Assembly: GCA_964451955.1 (NCBI GenBank)
Contig: CAYVKG010000032.1
Coordinates: 1 to 43,625, forward strand
Reading direction: 5' to 3'
DNA: 43,625 nucleotides
Source: JAPLNB01 sp964451955
GTDB lineage: Bacteria > Planctomycetota > Phycisphaerae > Tepidisphaerales > Tepidisphaeraceae
The number at the start of each line of letters is the position of its first letter. The stretch's first letter is position 1. Positions 32,668 through 42,261 of this stretch are shown in pieces. Under the pieces are notes generated by a model. That model had not been told where the DNA came from, made no database searches, and saw only the letters and a list, made by a program, of their open reading frames with translations. Made by a program: the position numbers and the translations under genes.

Positions 32668-34047
32668 ATGGTTGAACGCGTCTTTGGCCGGCTTACTTGC
32701 CGGATCGGTAGCCTGTTGGCTCGCTGTTCTGGATCGAACAATACCAGGCAGTCTGCGGGGCTGTCATCCGCAGCGGTTTCGCGGGCCTTACTCGAGGCTT
32801 TGGAGGGGCGGTGCCTGCTGAGCGCAGATCACACAGCGGCGTTTGCGGGGTTGGACAGTGCCGCCCCCCTATCAGTAAGCGAGGTGATCGCTCCAATAGC
32901 GGCCTCGCCGAAGGCGACGCCTGTGGCAGTCAAGGCGGCGGCGAAGGTCTCGGCGAAGGTGGTCACGTACAACACACCCATCACCATCAGACGTGGCGGC
33001 GTATATAGCGGCAACTGGCAGAGTCTCAACGCAGACATTCCGGCGGTTCGCATTAGAACATCCGAGCCCGTGGTGATCCAGAACTCCAATATTCGCTCGG
33101 CGGGGGCGTGCATTGATGCTTATGGGTATGCGGTGAACCTTACGGTGCGCAATACGTCGGGCTATGGGGTGAATCCGAACGTGGCGGGCCGGTATACCGG
33201 GCGATTCATGGACATTGACGGTTTTGTCAAGGTTTCGGCGACGAACAATTACCTGGAGAGCACGGGCGGAATCTACTTGTACAACTACATGGGTAACCAC
33301 ACATCCGGTCAATCGGTCAAGATTCTCCGGAACGTTGCCAAGAACATAGAGGGACGCGAGAGCGATGGAAATGGCGGCTGGAAGGCTGGGGCGCCAAATC
33401 CCGACTGTTACCGGCAGTTTTTCCAGATCAATGGGGTTGAGGGTCTGGTGGGCGCGGAAGTTGCATGGAACCAGGTGATCAACGAGGTTGGCAAGAGCCG
33501 AGTCGAGGAAAACATCAATATCCACGCCACCAGCGGCACGCCCAAGAGTCCGTTCAACATTCACGACAACTATATCCAAGGCGCCTATCCTGCGGATGCG
33601 ATTGATGCGATCGATTACACCGGCGGCGGGATCATGCTGAGCGACAACGGATCGAGCTACATTCGCGCATACCGCAACCAGATCGTGGCGACCGGGCACA
33701 TCGGGATCACCATTACGTCAGGTCACGACAACAGCTTTTTCGAGAACCGCATTATTTCCTCCGGCCGGTTGCCGGACGGAACGGTGAATCCGACATCAAA
33801 CGTGGGCGGGGTGATTTTCAACTTCAATAATGAGAGCACGTTCAGCAACAACAAGGGCTACGGGAATGTAATCGGCTGGGTCGGAAATGGGGAACGCAAT
33901 GATTATTGGGTGCCTGGCGCGGCAAGCTGGAAGAGCAACAAATCGGTGAGTGGTGCGATTACGCGGAAAGTCGAAGCCGCGGAATGGAGCACCTGGCTCA
34001 AGAAGCTGGCCAAGGGCGGGGTCGTGGTAGGTCCCCAGACAAAGTGA
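32668..34047 (+). CDS. LEPR-XLL surface protein: right-handed beta-helix
   Basis: 459 residues from the ATG at 32668, seven bases after AAGGA; the ATG at 32665 is also possible. The LEPR-XLL variant LEALEGRCLLSAD is at 42-54. A short low-complexity Ala/Lys spacer (about 75-105) replaces the FN3 domain of the paralogue at 28201. Then comes the shared beta-helix with GGVYSGNWQSLNADIPAVRI, INGVEGLVGAEVAWNQVINE, GGGIMLSDNGSSYI and TSGHDNSFFENRI. It is the shortest of the three paralogues. Possible glycan-binding or glycan-processing surface protein; no catalytic residues were identified. Confidence 0.85.
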   Translation: MVERVFGRLTCRIGSLLARCSGSNNTRQSAGLSSAAVSRALLEALEGRCLLSADHTAAFAGLDSAAPLSVSEVIAPIAASPKATPVAVKAAAKVSAKVVTYNTPITIRRGGVYSGNWQSLNADIPAVRIRTSEPVVIQNSNIRSAGACIDAYGYAVNLTVRNTSGYGVNPNVAGRYTGRFMDIDGFVKVSATNNYLESTGGIYLYNYMGNHTSGQSVKILRNVAKNIEGRESDGNGGWKAGAPNPDCYRQFFQINGVEGLVGAEVAWNQVINEVGKSRVEENINIHATSGTPKSPFNIHDNYIQGAYPADAIDAIDYTGGGIMLSDNGSSYIRAYRNQIVATGHIGITITSGHDNSFFENRIISSGRLPDGTVNPTSNVGGVIFNFNNESTFSNNKGYGNVIGWVGNGERNDYWVPGAASWKSNKSVSGAITRKVEAAEWSTWLKKLAKGGVVVGPQTK

Positions 34048-34197
34048 CGCAGGCGTCGTTGGCTGTCCGGTGACAGCACCCGGGTTGCAATGTGCGGCGG
34101 ATTCGAGAAAATCGGCGTTGTCAAAAGCGTCGTTCGCGGGTAAGGATCGGGAGTGTGGTGTACCCTCGTAGGCATGCCTGATCGGGTTGGAGGACAG

Positions 34198-36318
34198 ATG
34201 CTGATCCGGACAGCACGGAAAGGCTTGTTCCCGGGGAACAGCGGTTTGCGCACCAGGCAAACGCGTGGGGGGGCGCGGCGTTCATCGCCTGCGGTCCAAA
34301 TCGAGCCCCTGGAGGGAAGGCGTCTGCTGTCAGTGACCTGGGTTGTTCCGGCGGTTTCGACGATCGTGCCGGACGCGCCGTTTCACGGCTACCAGCCTCC
34401 TCCGGTGTTTACTCTGCCCGAGACGACGACATTCACCCCGGTAACAACGAAGTCGACGTCGGCTAAGAAAGCGAAAGCCACGGTGATCCGCTACCCATTC
34501 AAGAACAAGGCTGGGAATGTGCCCGGGTATCTGCAGGCAGAGAATTTTGACTATGGAGGCGAGGGAGTTGCGTATCACGACACGACCCGTGGGAACAAGG
34601 GTGGGTCGTATCGCAAGGCTGAAGATGTCGATATTGCGCCGACCGGCTCGGGCGGATACTGCATCACGGACACCAAAGCTGGCGAGTGGCTGGAATGGCA
34701 GGTGTACGTCAAGGCATCGGGCTGGTATGACGTGACGGAACGGGTGGCGTCTGTCGGCGCGGGAGGGACGTTTCACATCAACGTGGATGGGCTAAGGCAG
34801 ACCGCCACGGTGAAGGTTCCGAACACGCGAAGTTGGCGCAACTGGACCACAATCACGCAGTCAGGGATCTACCTGACGGAAGGATGGCACATGGTCCGCC
34901 TCGCGATGGACTCGCAAGGCAAGCGCGGCTATGTGGGCGCGTTCGACTGGCTGCGATTCACCCGCTCGTCGCTCGTCGCGCCAACGGCTTTGTCTGCAAC
35001 GGCCGTGTTTTCGACGGCTGTCGATTTGTCGTGGACGGACAACAGTGTGGGGGAAACGGGTTTTCAGATCGAGCGACAAGCTGCGGGGACGGATGCCTGG
35101 CAGGCGATCGCTACGGTAGCCGCTGATGTCACGGGCTACCGGGACAATACGGTGATTGCCGGTTCGGGATACGACTACCGAGTCAAGTCACTGGGCGGTG
35201 TCGAAGATTCGGATTATTCCGGTGTGGCGAGCGTCATTACGCCCAATCCGTTGCCGGTTGTCATCACGCAGGGGGGGACATACAGCGGCTCATGGGAGAG
35301 CCTGGACGCGGGTGTGCCGGCGGTTCAGATTGCCACTTCGGAGCCGGTGATCATCGTCAATTCCGAGATACGCTCTCGCGGCGACCTGATTGTTGCGACG
35401 GTCGACGGAGCCGACATCACGATTCGCAATACCGCTGGTTACGCGCTGAATCCGGAAGTCATCAACCAGTCCCCCGGGCGGTTTCTGAACCTCGATGGAT
35501 TCGTGAGCGTGGTGGTTGAGCAATGCTACATGGAGGGAACGGCGGGGATCTACCTTGCCGACTACCGCGGAGACTACACGGACGCGCAAACCGTCCGGAT
35601 TATGGCGAATCAGGCGCGGAATATTGACGGGCGTTTCAGCGACGGAAATGGCGGTTTCCTGTTTGGCAGCGATGACTGTGATCTGGTTCAGTTTGTGCAG
35701 CTCAACGGGGTGCATGGCATCCGGGGTGCGGAAATCGCCTGGAACGAAGTAATCAACGAACCTGGCAAGAGTCGTGTTGAAGACAATATCAGCATCCACG
35801 ACAGCAGCGGTACCGCAGACAGCCCGATCCTGATTCACGACAACTACCTTCAGGGCGCCTATGCCGCCGATCCATCTGGGGACGGCAGTTATGCGGGGGG
35901 GGGAATCATGCTGAGCGATAACGGGTCGTCGTATGTAAATGCGTACGGGAACCAGGTGATCGGCACGACGAATTACGGCATGGCGATTTCCTCCGGGCAC
36001 GACAACGTCTTCTACAACAATCGCATCATATCCAGTGGTCTTCTGCCTGACGGGACGCGCGCAGCTTCACAGAACGTTGGCGCGTACATCTGGAACCACA
36101 ACGGGGATCGCACTTTTGCCAACAACTCCGGGTATGGGAACCTGATCGGGTGGGTGTTGGGCGACGGGCGCAATGACGCCTGGGTTCCGGACGCGGCGCT
36201 GTGGATCAACAACACGAGCTTTGCCGGCCAAGTCACTCTGGCGACCGAAAACGCGGAATGGACTCTCTGGCAAGGCAAACTCGCCGAGAACGCGGTTTTC
36301 CTCGGCCGCGGGGAATGA
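34198..36318 (+). CDS. LEPR-XLL surface protein: CBM6-like + FN3 + beta-helix
   Basis: 706 residues from the ATG at 34198, with GGAGG four bases upstream. The LEPR-XLL motif IEPLEGRRLLS is at 35-45. A CBM6-type carbohydrate-binding module spans about 108-256 (YLQAENFDYGGEGVAYHD; GYVGAFDWLRF). An FN3 domain spans about 258-350 (VDLSWTDNSVGETGFQIERQ) and the beta-helix about 355-680 (GGTYSGSWESLDAG; AGGGIMLSDNGSSYVNAY). The CBM6 module is direct evidence for polysaccharide binding by this group. A run of nine G (35895-35903) lies in the GGGIML coding segment. The gene is convergent with the exopolysaccharide operon, with only 32 bases between the stops. Confidence 0.88.
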   Translation: MLIRTARKGLFPGNSGLRTRQTRGGARRSSPAVQIEPLEGRRLLSVTWVVPAVSTIVPDAPFHGYQPPPVFTLPETTTFTPVTTKSTSAKKAKATVIRYPFKNKAGNVPGYLQAENFDYGGEGVAYHDTTRGNKGGSYRKAEDVDIAPTGSGGYCITDTKAGEWLEWQVYVKASGWYDVTERVASVGAGGTFHINVDGLRQTATVKVPNTRSWRNWTTITQSGIYLTEGWHMVRLAMDSQGKRGYVGAFDWLRFTRSSLVAPTALSATAVFSTAVDLSWTDNSVGETGFQIERQAAGTDAWQAIATVAADVTGYRDNTVIAGSGYDYRVKSLGGVEDSDYSGVASVITPNPLPVVITQGGTYSGSWESLDAGVPAVQIATSEPVIIVNSEIRSRGDLIVATVDGADITIRNTAGYALNPEVINQSPGRFLNLDGFVSVVVEQCYMEGTAGIYLADYRGDYTDAQTVRIMANQARNIDGRFSDGNGGFLFGSDDCDLVQFVQLNGVHGIRGAEIAWNEVINEPGKSRVEDNISIHDSSGTADSPILIHDNYLQGAYAADPSGDGSYAGGGIMLSDNGSSYVNAYGNQVIGTTNYGMAISSGHDNVFYNNRIISSGLLPDGTRAASQNVGAYIWNHNGDRTFANNSGYGNLIGWVLGDGRNDAWVPDAALWINNTSFAGQVTLATENAEWTLWQGKLAENAVFLGRGE

Positions 36319-36350
36319 CTTGTGCTGAGGAGTCGCCTCGCTTGAGCAAC

Positions 36351-37148
36351 TCAGATGTTCTGGATTGCCGGGTCAGCCGGTTGTGGTATCCCGGCGTTGT
36401 TCTCGGCGATGCGGCTGACGCTTGCGGCGCAGAGTTCGGCGTTGGTCATGAAACTGGCCTTGCTTCTCATGGAGGCAAGTAGCCTCAGGACGCGATCGAG
36501 TCTCTGCCATTGTCCGGTTGCCTCGATTTCCCAGGAGTGTCCCCAGAGGTGGAAGACGCCGCCTGCCTTCAGCGCGTGGTTGAGGAGCGAGGCGGCGGCA
36601 TTGTCCCAGTCGCACCCGCGGGCGAAGACGATGAACCGATAAAAGTTCCCAATTGAGGCACGTCGCAGAGCGTTCCGAAGGTATCCGACAGCGTGGCGGG
36701 AGTACGCCTGAACCGTGGTCGGCAGGATCACCAGCCCGTTGGCATGTTTGGGCCAAGCGAGGGACATCAACTCCACGGTTCTCATCGCAACATAGCCGGC
36801 GTCTGCAACCATCGGGAGATGCCGCATTCTGAATCGTCCTTGCGGGGGACAGAATGCTGAGCACGCCTGCCCGGTGGCGTCCTGTAGCCACATCCGGCAT
36901 CCGCGTATTTCCTGGCGAGCGATGCGTTCATCGGCCCGGGTCAGGTCGATGTGGTTGAGGGTGTGCCCGCCCAACTCGAACTGTGAAGACAGTTGCCGCA
37001 GTTGAGCAGGACTCATGGTTGCCCGCTCGGCTGCGCGAGGCACATAGAACGTACCACGGAGTCCGTAGGCGCTGAGCATTTCGGCGACGCGCAAGTCGAG
37101 GGGGTGTCCATCGTCCCAGCTTGTGGTGATGCAGGCGTTGGCGGTCAT
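36351..37148 (-). CDS. Polysaccharide deacetylase (NodB homology)
   Basis: 265 residues. The CE4/NodB metal site is visible: TTSWDDG with Asp12 and Asp13, and GHTLNH with His62 and His66, plus the CPPQGRF segment expected for motif 3. It has no signal peptide, so it may act in the cytoplasm or on lipid-linked sugars. It is the last gene of the minus-strand exopolysaccharide operon, 18 bases after the ligase-like gene. It would remove N- or O-acetyl groups from the glycan or its precursor; the exact substrate is unknown. Confidence 0.9.
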   Translation of the reverse strand: MTANACITTSWDDGHPLDLRVAEMLSAYGLRGTFYVPRAAERATMSPAQLRQLSSQFELGGHTLNHIDLTRADERIARQEIRGCRMWLQDATGQACSAFCPPQGRFRMRHLPMVADAGYVAMRTVELMSLAWPKHANGLVILPTTVQAYSRHAVGYLRNALRRASIGNFYRFIVFARGCDWDNAAASLLNHALKAGGVFHLWGHSWEIEATGQWQRLDRVLRLLASMRSKASFMTNAELCAASVSRIAENNAGIPQPADPAIQNI

Positions 37149-37166
37149 GTATTTCTCCTCACGCGA

Positions 37167-38606
37167 TCAGGTCCAACCCCGCAATCCTAAAGAAGTATTG
37201 CCTGTTGCGACGGCGGGGGATGTCCGGGGCAACGCCGTGGGTTCAGAGGCATCCAGGATGTCCGGACAATGCCGCGAAAGGGCCACCGCCGCCAGCCCTG
37301 TTCCATAAAGCGTCCAGAACCAGATTCCGCCCATGGGCCCTTCGATGAAGACATCGAAAGTGGCGTTCGTCATGAACGCCAGCCAATAGGCGAGCAGAAA
37401 GAGGAAAAGCGCGGACCAGCGAGGATCTGCCAATCGTCGGGAGCGGCAGTACGCTCGTGCCACGCAGAGCAGCCATGTGAGATGGGCCAATGCCCACAGA
37501 CAGAGCCCCGGAACACCTGCCCGTGCCAACATGGTCAGATGGGCGTTGTGGGGGCTTCGGAGCGAGCCATCGGCATTGACCTGGTAACCGTCGTCGTCGG
37601 CCAGATTGATGCCGAATCCTTTGCCCTCCCAGAAGTACTGGCCTCTGAGCGTATAGTCGAGAATGTCGTTCCACCAATCGAGTCGCCACTCCTTGGTGTC
37701 GTCGAGGTCTCCCACCCCAGTATCGGAGACGACGCTGACGACATTTGCCATGACATACTGAAAGGAGACCTCGCGGACCTTGGTTGTCTCGGGCGAGGGC
37801 ACCTCGAAACGAATTCCGCTCAAGGCCAGCGCGGCGATGCCGGCAAGGCCGAGGGCGAGCATGCGGTGCAGGAGGCGACTATCGGGTCTGAGGCAGAGGC
37901 AGAGCCCGCAACTGAGAGCGAAGGAGACGAGACCGGCCCGCTCGTAGGCGCCGATCACCGTTGCCACCGCGGTCAACAGGAGGACCCGAATCCAACCGAT
38001 CCTTCCGTCGAATCCCGCGACCCAGAAGGCAGTGATGCCGGCGAGATGCACCATGATGTCGCCGGCCTTCGCTTCGAGGACCGGCACATCGGCCCAGGGC
38101 CATCGAGGCATCGCGCCGCCGAGTAAGAATCGGGTTGCCCAAACGACGGGGATTGCCACCAGGAAGAAGCGAGCAAAGCGTCGGTAGAATGAGAGAAGTG
38201 TGGCGAGTCGCGTTGGACAGGTCTGGAGGTAAGCAGAGACGATGACTGCAAACGCCGCGTAACCCCAGATGACGGCATCGCGGAGGGCATCGATCCCGTA
38301 CTCAGACACGTAGGGGAGCGTTCGCACCACGCCCCAGGCAGCCATGGCAAAGAGAACACAATGCGGAAAGGTGTCAATGTGGCGCCACTGGCCGCGCGTG
38401 ACGAGCCAGAGACCGCCGAAGAACAGCGTGATTTCGCCGACGAACAGGGGGGCGACTCCGACATAGGCCCAACCCCGACCGAGGACGGCGTAACCGAGCA
38501 GCGCCGAGCAGAGCAGGAGCATCCAGGCATTGCCCGAGACCGGTCGGTCAGTGGCCGCTGCCCGAGCGAAGGAGAAGGGGTTGAGGTTGACGACTCGGCA
38601 AGCCAT
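37167..38606 (-). CDS. O-antigen ligase / Wzy-like polymerase
   Basis: 479 residues from the ATG at 38606, one base after the TGA of the fusion gene; the much longer open frame to 39161 is antisense-like and overlaps that gene in another frame. About ten to twelve membrane segments are seen, with the Wzy_C signature region SPHNAHLTMLARAGVPGLCLW near residue 350-370, including the family His. Such proteins polymerise or ligate lipid-linked oligosaccharides at the periplasmic face. Translational coupling to the flippase fusion gene suggests they act in the same export pathway. Confidence 0.88.
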   Translation of the reverse strand: MACRVVNLNPFSFARAAATDRPVSGNAWMLLLCSALLGYAVLGRGWAYVGVAPLFVGEITLFFGGLWLVTRGQWRHIDTFPHCVLFAMAAWGVVRTLPYVSEYGIDALRDAVIWGYAAFAVIVSAYLQTCPTRLATLLSFYRRFARFFLVAIPVVWATRFLLGGAMPRWPWADVPVLEAKAGDIMVHLAGITAFWVAGFDGRIGWIRVLLLTAVATVIGAYERAGLVSFALSCGLCLCLRPDSRLLHRMLALGLAGIAALALSGIRFEVPSPETTKVREVSFQYVMANVVSVVSDTGVGDLDDTKEWRLDWWNDILDYTLRGQYFWEGKGFGINLADDDGYQVNADGSLRSPHNAHLTMLARAGVPGLCLWALAHLTWLLCVARAYCRSRRLADPRWSALFLFLLAYWLAFMTNATFDVFIEGPMGGIWFWTLYGTGLAAVALSRHCPDILDASEPTALPRTSPAVATGNTSLGLRGWT

Positions 38607-38607
38607 T

Positions 38608-41600
38608 TCAGGGCGCCGCCTTTCGTACGGTGGCCTGATCTGCAGGCGCCGCTTGCAGCTTGGCGGTAATATCTCGCACGCAGCGCGAGGCCGTTCGCCT
38701 GACGAAGGAGCGGAACAGACCGACTGGTGACCACGACACGTTGATCCGCGCGACGTGCACGTCGGTGCAGGACCGAATTTCGTCCAGAAGGTTCTGCCTG
38801 GCGTCAGGCGAGTCGATAGCTGCCATGAACGCGCGGAGATTGGTTTCGACAAGGTGCTTTTGACGTTTCCAGATGCGAGGCCTCGCGAAGGAGGCTCGCA
38901 CGGAGGCGGCCACATCAAACAACATGTAGGCCAAGTCACGCGACGCGGGGAACCATGTGCGGGGAACCTCCGAACAGAGATAGGTCTTCTCGGGCATTCC
39001 GGGATCGACGAATGACAAGGTCCGCGTCTGCGGATCACAGAGGATGTTGTTGAAATCCAGGTCCCCGTAGATTCTGTTTTCGGTGTTCCAGTAGGCGACC
39101 ATGGCATCGATGACGGCTTGCCCTGCCGCGCCCAGGGATCCGGCAGCCTCGCCGTTGCCAAGCCAGTAGTTAAGCGACTTGCCGGGCACTTTGGTCATGA
39201 CCAGGGCGGTTGGGCGATGGCTTTCGCCTATTGGCGCAGGGCAGCGAATGGTCCAGCCATGGAATCGCTTGCCGTCGAGCACTGCGCTCAGCTTGCGCAA
39301 TGACTCACACTCTTCCTGGGCGGCCTGGGAACCGTCGGGCGTGTGCTCACGGTAGAGCTTGACGACGAGTTCGGCGTGTTCGTGCCACAGAGGCTGTCCG
39401 TCTTGTGAGCGGACGGCGAAGACGTCGGCTTCGTCGCCTTGGCCGAGCTGCTCGATTTCGCATGCCTGATCGGCACGAACATCGATCAGGTGATCGAGGG
39501 CGCTGCGAACGGCAGCATGTCCTGGGGGGGCAACTGGCAGTCCCAGTCGTCGTCGGCATCGTTGTGCGAGATGGTAGAGGATAAGCTGATTGACGTCGGC
39601 GACAACATGGCCGAGGGGTTGGGCCGCATCGACGGTTCGGCCGCAGCCCATGCGAGAGACGAGGCGCCAATACGCCTGGCGTTGCCGGGCCGTCTCATCG
39701 AGCGACACCTCGCGTTTGCGAGCGTGAATCAACTCGGCTGGCGCGTCGAGGAGCACAATGAGATCCGGCTTTGGGAGACAGAACCAGAGAAGCCGGAGGA
39801 GCAGGACAGGCCCGCTGTAGCGGTATCGCCGGGGGTCGATGAGAGTGTCGACGAAATGCCTGTCATGGAGGACGAGGGCGCATCGGGCCAGGTCGGCTCG
39901 CGTTGTGAAGAAATGCCCGGCCGACTGGTAGACGAACCAGTAGAGGACCGCCCGGACTACCGAAGCCAGCCGGGTCCGCGGGGGCGTTGCGTGTGGCGCA
40001 GGATCGACGCCTCCGGAGCCGCGGTTGAGCAATGCCGGGGGGAACGTGCGACAGCGAGTTCCGAAGAACGCGGGCGACAGATCCTGGCGGACCGCACGAA
40101 CGACGGAGGATTTGCCGGCCCCGTCCGGGCCGAGAAACACGACGCTCAATCCGTGCATGGGCCGGATCCACCGGTGGATGCGCGTGGCGGTTCGAGCGAC
40201 CCATCGGCTCGCAAGGGAGAGCGGATGACGCAACGTCATGCGACGGAGGAGTTCGGCGCGGAGCAAAGGCATGCGCCGTCGAACGCGGGTCCAGTCGCCA
40301 GAGCGGGCGGCCTCAGCTATCAGGGTCGCGCTCGAATTCGACCAGAATCGCGCCAGTTGCTGCAGGCATTCGGTGGGGTCCTCGGCGTAGAGCGAGTTGA
40401 GTGCCGGCTCGTCGCTGGCGGTCAGGCGCTGTTTCAGGATTCTCCGAATAACGGTGGAGCCAAACTCAACACTTGGCGATGGAACCCAGAACTCGCCATA
40501 TCGCCGCCGGCCCTGCAGGATCTCGTGAGAGCGGTAGAAGACGCGGTTGGCCATCACGTAATCGTCGGTGACGTCCAATGCCAGGAGGCAGACGGATCCG
40601 TCGGGGTTCTTCCCGGCCAGCACGAAGTAGTGGCTGCCTTCATGGACCCACTGCACGATGTCGGCGCCGATGCGGGCTCTGTGCGCGTGAAGCAGCGACG
40701 CCAAACGTCCGGGCAGAACCGAGGCGGGCATGATGCAGTCGACGTCCGAGGGCACGGTATGTGGAAATGACCGGTAACCATGCAACACGCAGAATGGAAT
40801 GCCGGCCTTGTCGAGGAGCTCGAAGATGCGGATAAGCATTAGTGCCGCGCCGCCCACCCGTCTGGCGTCATCGGAATGGGACTCTGCCGGATCGGCATCG
40901 CGCGACAACCGAGCAGGAGTGGCCTCGGGGGCCGCTTGCCTTGGGAAGCGGTCTTGATCGCGCACGTAGGCCCGCCAGAGCAGATAGCTCATGACGAGAT
41001 ACGTTGCGACAATTCCGAGGACGGTTCCGTGAATGCCCAATGTGACGATCATCAGCCAGCCGACCGGAAAAGCGATGAGACTGGCAGTCACCTGGCCGAT
41101 GAAGAGCTGGCGTGTCTGGCGGGTTGCCCGGAGTGCACAGGCGACAATCATGGTCATATAGCTGACGAAGGCTGAGGCCGCGTACAGCGCCAGCACCGAA
41201 CTGCTGCCGGTGTATTTGTCGCCATAGAGAAGCCAGAGGACGGGCTTGGCTGCCACGGCGACCAGGAGGCAGTAGCTGCCTAGGAGAGGCACCGCCACCA
41301 GATAGGCCAACTTTACCTGGGAGTGGAGGGACTGCCTGCCCCCTTCTGCAACGGTCCTGGCGAATCGAATCGGGAGCATGGTGCAGAAGACGTCGGCCAG
41401 GACTCGCGAGGGTCCAAACACAGTGTGAACGGCCCGTAGGATCCCCGCGGCGGCCGTTCCGAGTATGCCGGCGGCGAGGTAGACAAAGAGCTGCGCGGAA
41501 AGCCAATGACCAAACAACTCGCCTCCGGCAACCCATTTGCCGAAGTGCCAGTTCTCAATCAGGACGGAGATATTGACATGACGCGTTAACGATGCGCGAA

Positions 41601-42225
41601 TCTGCCAGGCGCCAAAGGCGGCTCCGAGGGCGGAACTGGCCGCCATGGCATACAGCGCGAGCGGTCCGGTGAGCAAGTTGTTCCACCACAGGGCGGCAAT
41701 GGCGATCGCCTGCCCGCCATACGACAGCAGGTCGTTTGCGAATGCGGCGGCAACGCGCCCTTCGGTATAAAGGGCGCGTCGCGCGAATTCCTGAAGCTGC
41801 CAGGCGATCATGGCTGGCGCCAGCGCCAACAGGAGCGACGCAGCCTGCCAGCCCGCAACCAGTGCGATGCTCCAACCGGCCAGGACCAGCAATGTTGCTG
41901 CCGCAAGGAGCATGAGTTGGCCGACCGCGGTCGAGGTGGTATAGCGGGCGTAATCGTCGCCGCGCCGCGTGGCGCCGAGAATGTTATGGGGTTGCGTGAC
42001 GAGTCCCGACTGGATGCTGTTGACGAACAAAAGCGCCGAGTAGACGAGCGTGTAGCTGCCGAGCGAAGCCTGGCTGAACCCGCGAGCCAGGAGCACAATC
42101 GTCACAAAGTTGGTCGCCGAGATCAGCATCTGATCCGCGACGGCCCATGGCGTCTTCCCGAGCGAAGCGAGGAGCGTGGGTCTTCGCACGGGCAGTTCTG
42201 ACGAGATGGGGACGGCAATCGACAT
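38608..42225 (-). CDS. Four-part fusion: Wzx-like flippase, NTase-like, thymidylate-kinase-like and protein-kinase-like domains
   Basis: 1205 residues in one uninterrupted frame, start with GAGAG upstream. Residues about 20-420 are a Wzx/MATE-type polysaccharide flippase with about 12 membrane segments. Residues about 462-640 look like a nucleotidyltransferase-fold domain (VLHGYRSFPHTVPSDVDCIM, acidic PSDVD at 492-496). Residues about 690-890 are a thymidylate-kinase-like P-loop domain (FLGPDGAGKSSV, P-loop 699-707; HDRHFVDTL; LIVLLDAP). Residues about 922-1115 resemble a kinase fold (LGQGDEADVFAV; VVKLY with Lys956; YGDLDFNNILCD at 1053-1064; FVDPG at 1072-1076). Each part is known alone in surface-glycan clusters, but I do not know this combination. 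It may phosphorylate the glycan or its carrier during export (inference). Confidence 0.82.
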   Translation of the reverse strand: MSIAVPISSELPVRRPTLLASLGKTPWAVADQMLISATNFVTIVLLARGFSQASLGSYTLVYSALLFVNSIQSGLVTQPHNILGATRRGDDYARYTTSTAVGQLMLLAAATLLVLAGWSIALVAGWQAASLLLALAPAMIAWQLQEFARRALYTEGRVAAAFANDLLSYGGQAIAIAALWWNNLLTGPLALYAMAASSALGAAFGAWQIRASLTRHVNISVLIENWHFGKWVAGGELFGHWLSAQLFVYLAAGILGTAAAGILRAVHTVFGPSRVLADVFCTMLPIRFARTVAEGGRQSLHSQVKLAYLVAVPLLGSYCLLVAVAAKPVLWLLYGDKYTGSSSVLALYAASAFVSYMTMIVACALRATRQTRQLFIGQVTASLIAFPVGWLMIVTLGIHGTVLGIVATYLVMSYLLWRAYVRDQDRFPRQAAPEATPARLSRDADPAESHSDDARRVGGAALMLIRIFELLDKAGIPFCVLHGYRSFPHTVPSDVDCIMPASVLPGRLASLLHAHRARIGADIVQWVHEGSHYFVLAGKNPDGSVCLLALDVTDDYVMANRVFYRSHEILQGRRRYGEFWVPSPSVEFGSTVIRRILKQRLTASDEPALNSLYAEDPTECLQQLARFWSNSSATLIAEAARSGDWTRVRRRMPLLRAELLRRMTLRHPLSLASRWVARTATRIHRWIRPMHGLSVVFLGPDGAGKSSVVRAVRQDLSPAFFGTRCRTFPPALLNRGSGGVDPAPHATPPRTRLASVVRAVLYWFVYQSAGHFFTTRADLARCALVLHDRHFVDTLIDPRRYRYSGPVLLLRLLWFCLPKPDLIVLLDAPAELIHARKREVSLDETARQRQAYWRLVSRMGCGRTVDAAQPLGHVVADVNQLILYHLAQRCRRRLGLPVAPPGHAAVRSALDHLIDVRADQACEIEQLGQGDEADVFAVRSQDGQPLWHEHAELVVKLYREHTPDGSQAAQEECESLRKLSAVLDGKRFHGWTIRCPAPIGESHRPTALVMTKVPGKSLNYWLGNGEAAGSLGAAGQAVIDAMVAYWNTENRIYGDLDFNNILCDPQTRTLSFVDPGMPEKTYLCSEVPRTWFPASRDLAYMLFDVAASVRASFARPRIWKRQKHLVETNLRAFMAAIDSPDARQNLLDEIRSCTDVHVARINVSWSPVGLFRSFVRRTASRCVRDITAKLQAAPADQATVRKAAP

Positions 42226-42261
42226 GGCGGACTCTCATGACAGTTTCGCGATGCACGGGCG

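Noticed and set aside
36319..36350. GAGG/CCTC hairpin between convergent stops as a terminator
   Set aside because: Only a four-base stem and no U-rich tail on either strand.
38607..39161. N-terminal extension of the ligase-like protein
   Set aside because: It overlaps the coding end of the fusion gene in another frame and reads as low-complexity; the coupled ATG at 38606 is better.
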